Assembly (NCBI RefSeq): GCF_041435195.1
Contig: NZ_CP108106.1
Span: 5,247,501 to 5,311,500, forward strand
Source: Streptomyces sp. NBC_00224
Lineage (GTDB): Bacteria; Actinomycetota; Actinomycetes; Streptomycetales; Streptomycetaceae
Reading direction: 5' to 3'
DNA length: 64,000 bases
The position numbers and the translations under genes are program-made. Of this stretch, positions 28,308 to 36,910 are shown piece after piece. Below the pieces are notes generated by a model, which was given only the letters and a program-made list of their open reading frames with translations, was not told the DNA's origin and did no database searches. The stretch's first letter is position 1. Every line of letters begins with the position of its first letter.

Positions 28308-30035
28308 GTGGCTCAGAGCAGCACCGAGACCGACTGGGTCTCCCGTTTCGCGGACGAGGTCATTGCCGACTCGGAGCGTCGTGCGCCTGGCAAACCGGTC
28401 GTCGTCGCGTCCGGTCTCTCCCCCTCCGGCCCCATTCACCTGGGCAACCTCCGCGAGGTCATGACCCCGCACCTGGTCGCCGACGAGGTCCGCCGGCGCG
28501 GGTACGAGGTCCGCCACCTGATCTCCTGGGACGACTACGACCGGTACCGCAAGGTGCCGAACGGCGTCCCCGGCATCGACGACTCGTGGGCCGAGCACAT
28601 CGGCCGCCCGCTCACCTCGGTCCCGGCCCCGGCCGGCTCGGCGTACCCGAACTGGGCCGAGCACTTCAAGGCCGCGATGACCGAGGCCCTGGCCGAGCTC
28701 GGCGTCGAGTACGACGGGATCAGCCAGACCGAGCAGTACACCTCCGGCGCCTACCGCGAGCAGGTCCTGCACGCGATGAGGCACCGCGGTGACATCGACG
28801 CGATCCTGGAGCAGTACCGCACCAAGAAGGCCCCCGCCAAGAAGGGCCAGAAGCCGGTCGACGAGGCCGAGCTGGAGGCCGCCGAGGGCTCCGGCGCCGC
28901 GGCCGAGGACGACGGCACGGGCAGTACGGGCTACTTCCCGTACAAGCCCTACTGCGGTGGCTGCAACAAGGACCTCACCACCGTCAGCGCCTACGACGAC
29001 GAGAGCACCGAGCTCACCTACACCTGCTCGGCGTGCGGCTTCTCCGAGACCGTCCGGCTCAACGAGTTCAACCGCGGCAAGCTGGTCTGGAAGGTCGACT
29101 GGCCGATGCGCTGGGCGTACGAGGGCGTGATCTTCGAGCCGTCCGGCGTCGACCACTCGTCCCCGGGCTCCTCGTTCCAGGTCGGCGGCCAGATCGTGTC
29201 GATCTTCGGCGGCGAGCAGCCGATCGGCCCGATGTACGCGTTCGTCGGCATCAGCGGCATGGCCAAGATGTCCTCCTCCAAGGGCGGCGTGCCGACCCCG
29301 GCCGACGCGCTGAAGATCATGGAGCCACAGCTGCTGCGCTGGCTGTACGCGCGCCGCAGGCCCAACCAGTCCTTCAAGATCGCCTTCGACCAGGAGATCC
29401 AGCGGCTGTACGACGAGTGGGACAAGCTGGAGGCCAAGGTCGCCGACGGCACGGTCCTGCCCGCCGACGCCGCCGCCTACGCGCGCGCCGCCCGCACCGC
29501 CGCCGGTGAGCTGCCGCGCACCCCGCGCCCCATGGCGTACCGCACGCTCGCCTCGGTCGTCGACATCACCGCCGGCCACGACGAGCAGACCATCCGCATC
29601 CTCAGCGACCTCGACCCGGCGAACCCGCTGTCCTCCCTCGACGAGGTGCGGCCGCGGCTTGACAGGGCCGAGGCGTGGATCAACACCCAGGTGCCCGCGG
29701 ACCAGCGGACCGTGGTGCGCGAGGAGCCCGACGCCGAGCTGCTCGCCTCGCTCGACGACCAGGCCCGCGAGTCGCTGCGGCTGCTCGTGGACGGCCTCGA
29801 CGACCACTGGTCGCTCGACGGCCTGACCCACCTGGTCTACGGCGTGCCGAAGGTCCAGGCCGGGTTCTCCCCGGACGCCACCCCCAAGGAGCTGCCGCCG
29901 GAGATCAAGACCGCCCAGCGGACGTTTTTCGCGCTCCTGTACCACCTGCTGGTCGGCCGTGACACCGGCCCGCGCCTGCCCACGCTGCTTCTTGCCGTGG
30001 GCTCGGACCGGGTGAGGAAGCTGCTGGCGGCGTAG
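28308..30035 (+). CDS. lysS: lysyl-tRNA synthetase, class I
   Basis: 575-aa class I LysRS, the type typical of archaea and some bacteria, unrelated to the common class II enzyme. HIGH appears as [10 protein letters not shown] and KMSKS as [10 protein letters not shown] zinc-ribbon-like CGGC...CSACG is present near residues 220-245, and a helical C-terminal domain binds the tRNA. GTG 28308 has GAAGGA 10 nt upstream. Streptomycetes can carry a class II enzyme as well; whether this genome does cannot be seen here. An inverted repeat pair follows the stop. Confidence 0.95.
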   Translation: MAQSSTETDWVSRFADEVIADSERRAPGKPVVVASGLSPSGPIHLGNLREVMTPHLVADEVRRRGYEVRHLISWDDYDRYRKVPNGVPGIDDSWAEHIGRPLTSVPAPAGSAYPNWAEHFKAAMTEALAELGVEYDGISQTEQYTSGAYREQVLHAMRHRGDIDAILEQYRTKKAPAKKGQKPVDEAELEAAEGSGAAAEDDGTGSTGYFPYKPYCGGCNKDLTTVSAYDDESTELTYTCSACGFSETVRLNEFNRGKLVWKVDWPMRWAYEGVIFEPSGVDHSSPGSSFQVGGQIVSIFGGEQPIGPMYAFVGISGMAKMSSSKGGVPTPADALKIMEPQLLRWLYARRRPNQSFKIAFDQEIQRLYDEWDKLEAKVADGTVLPADAAAYARAARTAAGELPRTPRPMAYRTLASVVDITAGHDEQTIRILSDLDPANPLSSLDEVRPRLDRAEAWINTQVPADQRTVVREEPDAELLASLDDQARESLRLLVDGLDDHWSLDGLTHLVYGVPKVQAGFSPDATPKELPPEIKTAQRTFFALLYHLLVGRDTGPRLPTLLLAVGSDRVRKLLAA

Positions 30036-30048
30036 CGCTGTAGTTCGA

Positions 30049-30142
30049 CTGCGGGCCGTCTTGGGCTGAGCGCGCAGTTCCCCGCGCCCCTGGGCAGTTA
30101 GGGGCGCGGGGAACTGCGCGAGCAACCACAGACGGCCCGCAG
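30049..30142. repeat. intergenic repeat as near-complete hairpin, copy 4
   Basis: Two core arms, CGCGCAGTTCCCCGCGCCCCT (first 20 nt at 30071-30090, arm to 30091) and its exact inverse at 30100-30120, are separated by 8 nt. Outer flanks CTGCGGGCCGTC and GACGGCCCGCAG (30049-30060, 30131-30142) also pair. The element lies between the convergent ends of lysS and the DUF2637 gene and probably ends both transcripts. Confidence 0.85.
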
Positions 30143-30176
30143 ACGCATAACGGCACCCCCGCGGAGCGCGCCGCGG

Positions 30177-31469
30177 CTACGCGATGTGGTCCGCCTCCAG
30201 CTCCGCGTGGTAGCGCTGCTTGAACTCCGGCATGAGGCGGCGGAGCAGGGCCGCGCCGCGCGGATGCGTCGCGCCGTGCCCGTCCGCGAGGTGTATCTCC
30301 AGCGCCTCGACCGTCGGATAGTCGTTGAGCTCGTTCACGTAGTCGACGAAGACCTTGTACGCCATGTCCGCGAACGCCAGGTCCTCCGGCGCCGGCTCCT
30401 CGGCGTACACCGGCGCCGCGTTCGGCGCGTGCTGCGTCTGCTGCTCGGGCGCGTTGCCCAGCGGGCGGGTGCGGCCCGGGCCCGCCGGGACCATCACCGG
30501 GGTCGGCTCCAGACCCTCGACGTACTGGGGGTCGTACGTGCCCTCGTACGCCTCCTGGGAGAGCTGCTGCGCCGCGAACCAGGGGCTCTCGTCGGGGACG
30601 GCCTCCTGCGGACCAGGCTGCGGTCCCGGCTGCGGCTGCGGGGCCTGCTGCTCCTGGGCGTACTCCGGCCGGGGGGCGGGCACCGGCTGGGGCTGGGGTG
30701 CGGGTGCCGCCGGGAGCTCGACCGGCTGCGGGGTCGCGCTCACCACGGGGGTGACCGGCGGGGCCGTGGGCAGCAGCGTCGGCTCGATGCCCGCCGCCGC
30801 GAGGCCTGCGGGGCCGGTGTCGGCCAGCGGCACGCCGAACTTGGCCAGGCGCAGCGGCATCAGGGACTCGACGGGGGCCTTGCGGCGCCAGCCGCGGCCG
30901 TAGCGGGCCTGGAGGCGGGCGCGGTAGACGAGGCGGTCCTGTTCGAGCTTGATGACCTGCTCGTAGGAGCGCAGTTCCCACAGCTTCATGCGGCGCCACA
31001 GGCGGAAGGTGGGGACCGGCGAGAGGAGCCAGCGGGTGAGGCGGACGCCTTCCATGTGCTTGTCGGCGGTGATGTCCGCGATGCGGCCGACCGCGTGGCG
31101 GGCGGCCTCGACGGCGACGACGAACAGGACCGGGATGACGGCGTGCATGCCGACGCCGAGCGGGTCGGGCCAGGCGGCCGCGCCGTTGAAGGCGATGGTC
31201 GCGGCCGTCAGCAGCCAGGCGGTCTGCCTCAGGAGCGGGAAGGGGATGCGGATCCAGGTCAGCAGCAGGTCGAGCGCGAGGAGCACGCAGATGCCCGCGT
31301 CGATGCCGATCGGGAAGACGACGGAGAAGTTCCCGAAACCTTTCTTCTCCGCGAGGGCGCGCACCGCCGCGTAAGAACCCGCGAACCCGATCCCGGCAAT
31401 GACCACCGCACCCGCCACCACCACCCCGATGAGTATGCGATGCGTGCGCGTCAGCTGCGTCGCGGCCAC
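30177..31469 (-). CDS. DUF2637 membrane protein
   Basis: 430-aa protein. Four hydrophobic segments fill the first 150 residues (ILIGVVVAGAVVIAGIGFAG, DAGICVLLALDLLLTW, LLTAATIAFNGAAAW, MHAVIPVLFVVAVEAARH), the pattern of DUF2637, also found in plasmid spread proteins of the Spd type. A basic region follows, then a long Pro/Gln-rich linker (about 245-345), and a C-terminal domain that resembles DNA-binding regulators (FKQRYHAELEADHIA at the end). GTG 31469 has GGAGGGGG 8 nt upstream; an in-frame GTG further up lacks such a site. Function is unknown. It may be a chromosomal cousin of plasmid transfer proteins. Confidence 0.75.
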   Translation of the reverse strand: MAATQLTRTHRILIGVVVAGAVVIAGIGFAGSYAAVRALAEKKGFGNFSVVFPIGIDAGICVLLALDLLLTWIRIPFPLLRQTAWLLTAATIAFNGAAAWPDPLGVGMHAVIPVLFVVAVEAARHAVGRIADITADKHMEGVRLTRWLLSPVPTFRLWRRMKLWELRSYEQVIKLEQDRLVYRARLQARYGRGWRRKAPVESLMPLRLAKFGVPLADTGPAGLAAAGIEPTLLPTAPPVTPVVSATPQPVELPAAPAPQPQPVPAPRPEYAQEQQAPQPQPGPQPGPQEAVPDESPWFAAQQLSQEAYEGTYDPQYVEGLEPTPVMVPAGPGRTRPLGNAPEQQTQHAPNAAPVYAEEPAPEDLAFADMAYKVFVDYVNELNDYPTVEALEIHLADGHGATHPRGAALLRRLMPEFKQRYHAELEADHIA

Positions 31470-31519
31470 CCGCGATCCCCCTCCGTCGTGTACAACCGGC
31501 GCGCAAAGCCTGGCACATG

Positions 31520-31561
31520 GATACGGAGTCCTGCCCACAGGGGAGGGCAGGACTCCGTATC
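31520..31561 (-). terminator. terminator after the lipoprotein pair
   Basis: Perfect 17-bp inverted repeat (GATACGGAGTCCTGCCC and inverse) with an 8-nt loop. It lies 41 nt beyond the stop of the first DUF3558 gene (minus strand) and before the DUF2637 start. Two weaker hairpins (CGAGC/GCTCG and CCGGTT/AACCGG) lie at 31561-31596. Confidence 0.85.
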
Positions 31562-31602
31562 GAGCCCGGCTCGTTACCGGTTGCTGCTGTAACCGGCTGC
31601 CG

Positions 31603-32355
31603 CTACTGCTTGCCGCCGTTGGCGGTGACGACCGAGGCCACCGCCTCCTTGGCCGCGCTCTGCGCGTCCTTCATCAGATCACCGGCGTCCGGCGCGTCCG
31701 CGCCCTGGTAGCCCGCGCCGTTGTAGTCGAGCACGACCACCGCGTTCGCCGTCCGGGCCACGACCACCGCGTACTTGAAGTCCTCGTCCGTCTTGTGCAG
31801 GTCGTAGCTGATCGCCGTCGCCTCGTCGCCGATGCCGCTGACCGGCGTCGCCTTCACGTTCTTGGCGCCGTCCGCCGCCTTCGTCGAGGCGAGCAGGCGG
31901 GCGTACTCCTTCGCCGCGCGCTGGTCGCCACTGCCGATCGCCGCGTCCGAGCCGTACCGCTTGAACGAGACGTCCAGCCAGCGGTACTGCGAGCCCTTCA
32001 CACCCTTGTCGTCCAGACCGTTCCACGAGCAGGTGCCCTGCGAGGCCACGTCCGTCGACTTGCCCGCCGTACCCGACTTCGACTTCGCCTTCGGCACCAG
32101 ATTGTCGATCGTCTTCTCCGACAGCGCCTTGCACGGGTCGGGCAGCTTGGCGTACTTGGCCGGGGCGACGGACGGCGACGAGGACTGCTTGCCGCTCGGC
32201 GTGGCGGCCGAGGACGACGACCCCGAGTCCTTCTTCTTCTCGCCGCCGGAGTCCGACGAGCAGCCCACGGCGACGAGCATCACGGGGACGGCGGCGCAGG
32301 CGAGCACACGGGCGAGCCGCGTGCGCGGGGCGGTGGCGGGGGCGGGTCGGTGCAT
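31603..32355 (-). CDS. DUF3558 lipoprotein
   Basis: 250-aa exported lipoprotein. The signal peptide ends with a lipobox at Cys32 (LVAVGCSSDS). A Ser/Lys-rich linker is followed by the DUF3558-type domain (about 68-250) with LPDPCKALSEKTIDNLV and a paired cysteine in GTCSWNGLDD. Such domains are small alpha-beta modules found on the outer surface of actinobacteria. ATG 32355 has GAAGGAA 11 nt upstream; a second in-frame ATG at 32400 has none. It follows a second DUF3558 lipoprotein gene by 71 nt on the same strand; the two look like diverged duplicates. Confidence 0.82.
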   Translation of the reverse strand: MHRPAPATAPRTRLARVLACAAVPVMLVAVGCSSDSGGEKKKDSGSSSSAATPSGKQSSSPSVAPAKYAKLPDPCKALSEKTIDNLVPKAKSKSGTAGKSTDVASQGTCSWNGLDDKGVKGSQYRWLDVSFKRYGSDAAIGSGDQRAAKEYARLLASTKAADGAKNVKATPVSGIGDEATAISYDLHKTDEDFKYAVVVARTANAVVVLDYNGAGYQGADAPDAGDLMKDAQSAAKEAVASVVTANGGKQ

Positions 32356-32426
32356 GGTTCTACGCGTTCCTTCGCTGGTCGCTGCTGGCTGGTCGCTCAT
32401 GGGGTCGATCGGATGGCCCGGCGCGC

Positions 32427-33329
32427 TCACTCGCCGAAGAGCTCGGCGAGCTTGGCGGCCAGGGCCTGGGTCTTCTCCTGGAGTTCCTGGCTGTCGGGGG
32501 CGGCGGCGTTCGGAGAGCTCGGCTGTTCCGTGTACTCGACGGTCACGATCACATTGGACGTACGGAAGACGACGGTGACGGTACGGCGCTGGGCGGCCGA
32601 TCCGCTCGCCGTGAGCGCGTCGTCCAGATACGCGGCGTCGCCGAGCCCGGTGAGGATACGCGGCCGGAGCCCGTCGGGGGTGGTGGCGGGCGGGCCGGAG
32701 GAGACCGGAGGGGAGGGGGTCGCAGTGGTGGGGGTCGGCGCGGCGGAGGAGGCGGCCCGGCTCTGGGCGCGCAGCCCGGGGGAGGGCTTGCCGGAGGGCT
32801 TCGCGGAGGGGACGGCGCCGGTGGTCCCCGGCTTGCCGCTGCCGCCGGTCCGGGGGGTGCCCCGGGGGGTGTCCTTGCCCCCGTCCTTCGGGGCGGGCAG
32901 CTTGGCGGCCGACTCCTTCTTCCCGTAGACGGCCTTCGCCCGGTCGTCGTCGCTGACGGCGGGGTCGTACGAAACGACCCGCTCGAAGTCGACGAACAGC
33001 CGGCGCGCCCCGTCCGGCGCCTCGTCCTTCCAGCGGCAGCCCACGCGCCGGTCCGTGTCGTACGTGAGCTCGGCGGCCCCCGCGTACGCCTTGGCCTTCT
33101 GGTCGTCCGGCAGCTCGGCGGCGCCCGGCAGCATGTCCTTGAGGACGCCCTTGTTCACGGCTCGGCACGGCTCGGGCAGGGTGCGGTACCGGCCGGGCGG
33201 CGCGGCGGCCGCCTTGGGCACGCCCGCCTTGGAGTCCGTGGCGGTGCCGTCGGTGCCGGAGCCCGAGGAGCAGCCCGCGACGAGCGCCACGAGGAGCGCC
33301 ACACCGGGCACGTACGCCTTTCGCTGCAC
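32427..33329 (-). CDS. DUF3558-like lipoprotein with Pro/Ser-rich insert
   Basis: 300-aa exported lipoprotein with a short signal peptide and lipobox at Cys20 (LVAGCSSGSG). It carries the same LPEPCRAVNKGVLKDML block as its downstream neighbour and the matching cysteine in RRVGCRWKDE. A long Pro/Ser/Thr-rich segment (about 150-215) splits the domain, which resumes as RILTGLGDAAYLDD. GTG 33329 has AAGGGAG 11 nt upstream. It is probably co-transcribed with the next lipoprotein gene. No function can be named. Confidence 0.8.
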   Translation of the reverse strand: MQRKAYVPGVALLVALVAGCSSGSGTDGTATDSKAGVPKAAAAPPGRYRTLPEPCRAVNKGVLKDMLPGAAELPDDQKAKAYAGAAELTYDTDRRVGCRWKDEAPDGARRLFVDFERVVSYDPAVSDDDRAKAVYGKKESAAKLPAPKDGGKDTPRGTPRTGGSGKPGTTGAVPSAKPSGKPSPGLRAQSRAASSAAPTPTTATPSPPVSSGPPATTPDGLRPRILTGLGDAAYLDDALTASGSAAQRRTVTVVFRTSNVIVTVEYTEQPSSPNAAAPDSQELQEKTQALAAKLAELFGE

Positions 33330-33510
33330 GGTTCCCAGGCTCCCTTCAGAGGAAAAGCGGTTGCCGCCGGAAGGCGGCGGCTGGACACAATGTCTATCGC
33401 ACGCGCTGCCGTGAACGCCGGTCCACTGTCCTGTTTGTGGTCTTTGGTGACGGTTTTTGCGCACCAGGCGCATGATGGCGCAAAGGAATGTTTCGGGAAA
33501 ACCAGTCAAA

Positions 33511-33527
33511 TCACCCAACTGGGGTGA
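33511..33527 (+). promoter_or_regulatory. inverted repeat upstream of rtcB
   Basis: TCACCC-AACTG-GGGTGA, six perfect base pairs around 5 nt, 38 nt before the rtcB start, followed by two copies of GGAGACTCG at 33532-33549. It could be an operator or an RNA hairpin in the leader. The rest of the 235-nt gap shows nothing clear. Confidence 0.35.
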
Positions 33528-33564
33528 CTGTGGAGACTCGGGAGACTCGGGGGAACGAGGAATT

Positions 33565-34758
33565 ATGTCGTACGTAGAGGTACCGGGCGCACAGGTCCCG
33601 ATCCGGATGTGGGCGGACCCGGCGACGGTCGAGGACGGCGCGATGCAGCAGCTGCGCAACGTCGCCACGCTGCCGTGGATCAAGGGCCTGGCCGTGATGC
33701 CGGACGTCCACTACGGCAAGGGCGCGACGGTGGGCTCGGTCATCGCCATGCACGGCGCGGTCTGCCCGGCGGCGGTCGGCGTCGACATCGGCTGCGGCAT
33801 GTCCGCGGTCAAGACGTCCCTGACCGCGAACGACCTCCCGGGTGACCTCTCCCGCCTCCGCTCCAAGATCGAACAGGCTATTCCGGTCGGGCGGGGGATG
33901 CACGACTCCGCAGTGGACCCGACCCGCTTCTTCGGCTTCGCCACGGCGGGCTGGGACGACTTCTGGGGACGGTTCGAGGGGGTGGCGGACGCGGTCAAGT
34001 TCCGTCAGGAACGGGCTGTCAAGCAGATGGGAACGCTCGGATCCGGAAATCATTTCATCGAGTTCTGTCTCGATGAGTCGGATTCGGTCTGGCTGATGCT
34101 GCACTCCGGGTCCCGGAACATCGGCAAGGAGCTGGCCGACTTCCACATCGGCGAGGCCCAGAAGCTCCCGCACAACCAGGGTCTGGTCGACCGCGACCTG
34201 GCGGTGTTCATCGCGGACACCCCGCAGATGGCGGCGTACCGGAACGATCTCTTCTGGGCGCAGGAGTACGCGAAGTACAACCGCGCGATCATGATGGCGC
34301 TCTTCCAGGACGTGGTCCGGAAGGAGTTCAAGAAGGCCAAGGTGACCTTCGAGCCGGTGATCAGCTGCCACCACAACTATGTGTCGGAGGAGCGGTACGA
34401 CGGCATGGACCTGCTGGTCACCCGCAAGGGCGCGATCCGCGCCGGATCCGGGGACTACGGGATCATCCCGGGCTCGATGGGCACCGGCTCGTACATCGTG
34501 AAGGGCCTCGGCAACGCGGCGTCCTTCAACTCCGCCTCGCACGGCGCCGGCCGCAAGATGAGCCGGAACGCGGCGAAGCGGAAGTTCACGACCCGCGACC
34601 TGGAGGAGCAGACGCGGGGCGTGGAGTGCCGCAAGGACTCCGGCGTCGTGGACGAGATCCCGGGCGCGTACAAGCCGATCGAGAAGGTCATCGACCAGCA
34701 GCGGGACCTGGTGGAGGTCGTCGCCAAGCTGAAGCAGGTCGTGTGCGTGAAGGGCTGA
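33565..34758 (+). CDS. rtcB: RNA-splicing ligase RtcB
   Basis: 397-aa RtcB-family ligase that joins RNA ends with 2',3'-cyclic phosphate (or 3' phosphate) to 5'-OH, using GTP and Mn2+. Signature blocks are MPDVHYGKGATVGSV, the metal ligand VGVDIGCGMSA, GSGNHFIE, HSGSRNIGK, the HHNYV segment, and the guanylylated His in ASHGAGRKMSR. ATG 33565 has ACGAGG 4 nt upstream. No archease, RtcA or RtcR gene is nearby, so its RNA target (tRNA repair or stress-cleaved RNA) is unknown. The length is close to bacterial RtcB proteins of about 400 aa. Confidence 0.94.
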   Translation: MSYVEVPGAQVPIRMWADPATVEDGAMQQLRNVATLPWIKGLAVMPDVHYGKGATVGSVIAMHGAVCPAAVGVDIGCGMSAVKTSLTANDLPGDLSRLRSKIEQAIPVGRGMHDSAVDPTRFFGFATAGWDDFWGRFEGVADAVKFRQERAVKQMGTLGSGNHFIEFCLDESDSVWLMLHSGSRNIGKELADFHIGEAQKLPHNQGLVDRDLAVFIADTPQMAAYRNDLFWAQEYAKYNRAIMMALFQDVVRKEFKKAKVTFEPVISCHHNYVSEERYDGMDLLVTRKGAIRAGSGDYGIIPGSMGTGSYIVKGLGNAASFNSASHGAGRKMSRNAAKRKFTTRDLEEQTRGVECRKDSGVVDEIPGAYKPIEKVIDQQRDLVEVVAKLKQVVCVKG

Positions 34759-34760
34759 AC

Positions 34761-34788
34761 GGGTCGTCGGGCAGTGGCCCGACGATCC
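34761..34788. terminator. terminator between rtcB and the SDR gene
   Basis: Stem of 12 bp with one G-U pair around the core CGTCGGGC-AGTG-GCCCGACG, beginning 2 nt after the rtcB stop. It lies between convergent genes and may serve both. Confidence 0.7.
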
Positions 34789-34810
34789 CCTCGGCCGTGG
34801 TGCCCGCGGG

Positions 34811-35575
34811 CTACAGCTCGCGGTGGACCTTGGTGTTGGAGGCCTGGGCTCGGGGGCGGACCACCAGGAGGTCGATGTTGACGTGCGGGGGGCGGGTGAC
34901 CGCCCAGGTGATCGTTTCCGCCACGTCGTCGGCCGTCAGGGGCTCCGCCACGCCCGCGTAGACCTTCGCCGCCTTCTCGTCGTCGCCGCGGAAGCGGGTC
35001 GTGGCGAACTCCTCCGTCTTCACCATGCCGGGCGCGATCTCGATCACCCGGACCGGGCGGCCGACGATCTCCAGGCGCAGGGTCTCGGCGATGACCCGGG
35101 CGCCGTTCTTCGCGGCGACATAGCCCGCGCCGCCCTCGTACGTGGCGTGGCCCGCCGTCGACGAGAGGACGACCACCGTGCCGTCGCCGGACGCGTCGAG
35201 CGCGGGGAGCAGGGCCTGGGTGACGTTGAGCGTGCCGATGACGTTCGTCTCGTACATCTGGCGCCAGTCGGCCGGGTCGCCGGTGGCGACGGGGTCGGCG
35301 CCGAGCGCGCCGCCCGCGTTGTTGACGAGGACGCCGATGGTGCGGAAGGCGCCCGCGAAGGCGTCCACGGCCGCGCGGTCGGTGACGTCCAGGGCGTACG
35401 CCGTGGCCTGGTGGCCCGCCGCGTTGATCTCGGCGGCCAGCGCCTCGATGCGGTCCTTGCGGCGCGCGGTGAGCACCACGCGGTAGCCGGCGGCGGCCAG
35501 TTGCCGCGCGGTGGCGGCACCGATACCGCTGCTCGCGCCCGTGACGACGGCGATGGGGGTCCCGGTGGCGGTCAT
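34811..35575 (-). CDS. short-chain dehydrogenase/reductase
   Basis: 254-aa classical SDR. It has the cofactor motif TGASSGIGAAT, the NNAG motif (VLVNNAGGALG), the catalytic Ser in VVLSSTAGH and the YVAAK pair (Tyr-x-x-x-Lys). The Arg pair in LTARRKDR after the second strand favours NADP(H). Close families include serine 3-dehydrogenase/YdfG-like enzymes. The substrate is unknown. It converges on rtcB and lies 129 nt downstream of the YnfA-type gene on the same strand. Confidence 0.87.
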   Translation of the reverse strand: MTATGTPIAVVTGASSGIGAATARQLAAAGYRVVLTARRKDRIEALAAEINAAGHQATAYALDVTDRAAVDAFAGAFRTIGVLVNNAGGALGADPVATGDPADWRQMYETNVIGTLNVTQALLPALDASGDGTVVVLSSTAGHATYEGGAGYVAAKNGARVIAETLRLEIVGRPVRVIEIAPGMVKTEEFATTRFRGDDEKAAKVYAGVAEPLTADDVAETITWAVTRPPHVNIDLLVVRPRAQASNTKVHREL

Positions 35576-35704
35576 GGCGTACTCCTCGCGCGAATGATCG
35601 GAATGCGGTCAGGATAGGCCGGGCCGGGTGAGGGCCGGGGGGGCGGGGCGGGCGTCGAGGTCCTCCCTTGGCGGGGGTGGCTGCCGGGCGCGGGCGGACT
35701 GTCC

Positions 35705-36040
35705 TCAGCGGCCGCGTGGGGCGTACACGATGACCGCCATCCCGGCCAGGCAGACCAGCGCGCCGGTGATGTCCCAGCGGTCCGGGCGGTAGCCGTCGGC
35801 GACCATGCCCCAGGCCAGTGAGCCCGCGACGAACACCCCGCCGTACGCGGCCAGGATCCGGCCGAACTCGGCGTCCGGCTGGAGGGTCGCCACGAACCCG
35901 TACACGCCGAGCGCGATCACCCCCGCGCCGATCCAGATCCAGCCCCGGTGCTCCCTGACGCCCTGCCAGACGAGCCAGGCCCCGCCGATCTCGAAGACGG
36001 CGGCGAGGAGGAACAGGAGCACGGAGCGGGCGACGAGCAT
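35705..36040 (-). CDS. YnfA family (UPF0060) membrane protein
   Basis: 111-aa protein with four membrane helices, fitting UPF0060/YnfA in length and in the conserved [15 protein letters not shown] and [18 protein letters not shown] segments. The family is related to small multidrug transporters, but its physiological role is not settled. It lies upstream of the SDR gene and is divergent from the next gene (67 nt). Confidence 0.87.
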   Translation of the reverse strand: MLVARSVLLFLLAAVFEIGGAWLVWQGVREHRGWIWIGAGVIALGVYGFVATLQPDAEFGRILAAYGGVFVAGSLAWGMVADGYRPDRWDITGALVCLAGMAVIVYAPRGR

Positions 36041-36107
36041 GGGGACAGAGTCGCACGCATCGGGGTGGCAACCCAGGAATATAAGCCGCTAAAGGTATCT
36101 TTCGGGC

Positions 36108-36161
36108 ATGGTTGGGATGCGTGGAATGCGTCGGATGCGCTGGATGAGTGGGATGCGTGGG
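36108..36161 (+). repeat. six tandem 9-bp units at a start codon
   Basis: Units beginning at 36108, 36117, 36126, 36135, 36144 and 36153 follow the pattern ATGnGTnGG with few changes. All are in frame and each gives Met-x-Gly/Arg/Trp. Unit gain or loss would change only the N-terminus of the signal peptide. Confidence 0.85.
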
Positions 36162-36809
36162 GGGTTCAGGCGGTTCACGGGGTTCTCGGGGTACTCGTGG
36201 CTCGCGGTGGGGGCCGCCGCCGCGCTGGTGGCCGTGTGCGGGCCGTCGGCCGGGGTGGCCCACGGCGGCGCCGCGCACGGCGGTGTGGGCGATCCCGTGG
36301 GCCGCATGGGTGTCGCGCCCGCCACCGGTGTGGCGCTGGTTGGTACGGATACGGTCGGCGGCTTCGGCGGCTTCGGTGTCGGGGGAGCCCCGGCGGCTTC
36401 GGATCCGGGCGCCGTCGCACCCGCCTCCGAGGCCGATCTCGCCTACCACGGGCACATCTCCCTCTGGGACGGGCGCGTCGGCGTGTGGGTCGAGCCGTCG
36501 AACCACGGGCCCGCCGCCGTCCCGGACGCCACCGTGCGCCTGCGGTTCTCCGCGCCGCTCTCCGGGGCCGAGCAGCTGCCGCCGGGGTGCCTGCGCGGCA
36601 GTCCGGAGACGGTGCTCTGCTCCACGGGTGCGATGCGGGCCGCCGGGGCGGGGCGGGCGTTCGCGCTGGACCTGCGTGTCGCGGGCAGCCCGGCCGAGGT
36701 CGTCGTGAACATCAACACCTCCTGGAGCGGTGGCGCGGGCGACCGCAACCCGGACAACAACACGCACCGGGTGCTGGCGCCTGCCACGGGGGACAAGTAC
36801 GCGTATTGA
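36108..36809 (+). CDS. secreted protein of unknown function
   Basis: 233-aa protein with a basic N-terminus, a hydrophobic signal segment near residues 30-50 (WLAVGAAAALVAVCGP), a Gly/Ala-rich spacer and a beta-rich domain (about 112-233) that resembles DUF11-like surface modules (VWVEPSNHGPAAVPDATVRL, NINTSWSGG, DRNPDNNTH). The first 18 codons are a run of six 9-bp units, each starting with ATG, so the true start is uncertain: any of the six in-frame ATGs (36108 to 36153) would serve. No good ribosome binding site is visible before the first. Confidence 0.65.
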   Translation: MVGMRGMRRMRWMSGMRGGFRRFTGFSGYSWLAVGAAAALVAVCGPSAGVAHGGAAHGGVGDPVGRMGVAPATGVALVGTDTVGGFGGFGVGGAPAASDPGAVAPASEADLAYHGHISLWDGRVGVWVEPSNHGPAAVPDATVRLRFSAPLSGAEQLPPGCLRGSPETVLCSTGAMRAAGAGRAFALDLRVAGSPAEVVVNINTSWSGGAGDRNPDNNTHRVLAPATGDKYAY

Positions 36810-36830
36810 GTGGGTTTCCCGGCGGCCTTG

Positions 36831-36910
36831 GGAGCCGTCGCGGCGGGGCGGGCTGCTGAAGTCGCCCCCGCGAGCGGCTCCTTACGCCTGCCCCGCCGCG
36901 ACGGCTCCCC
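36831..36910. terminator. 20-bp inverted repeat across two convergent gene ends
   Basis: Left arm 36831-36850 (GGGAGCCGTCGCGGCGGGGC) and right arm 36891-36910 are exact inverses with a 40-nt loop. The right arm lies inside the last codons of the FAD monooxygenase gene. It may end transcription from both sides, although the loop is long for a classical terminator. Confidence 0.6.

Noticed and set aside
30177..31469. Integrated plasmid or conjugative element suggested by the DUF2637 (Spd-like) protein
   Set aside because: No integrase, replication, FtsK/Tra gene or attachment site is nearby, and the flanks are core genes.
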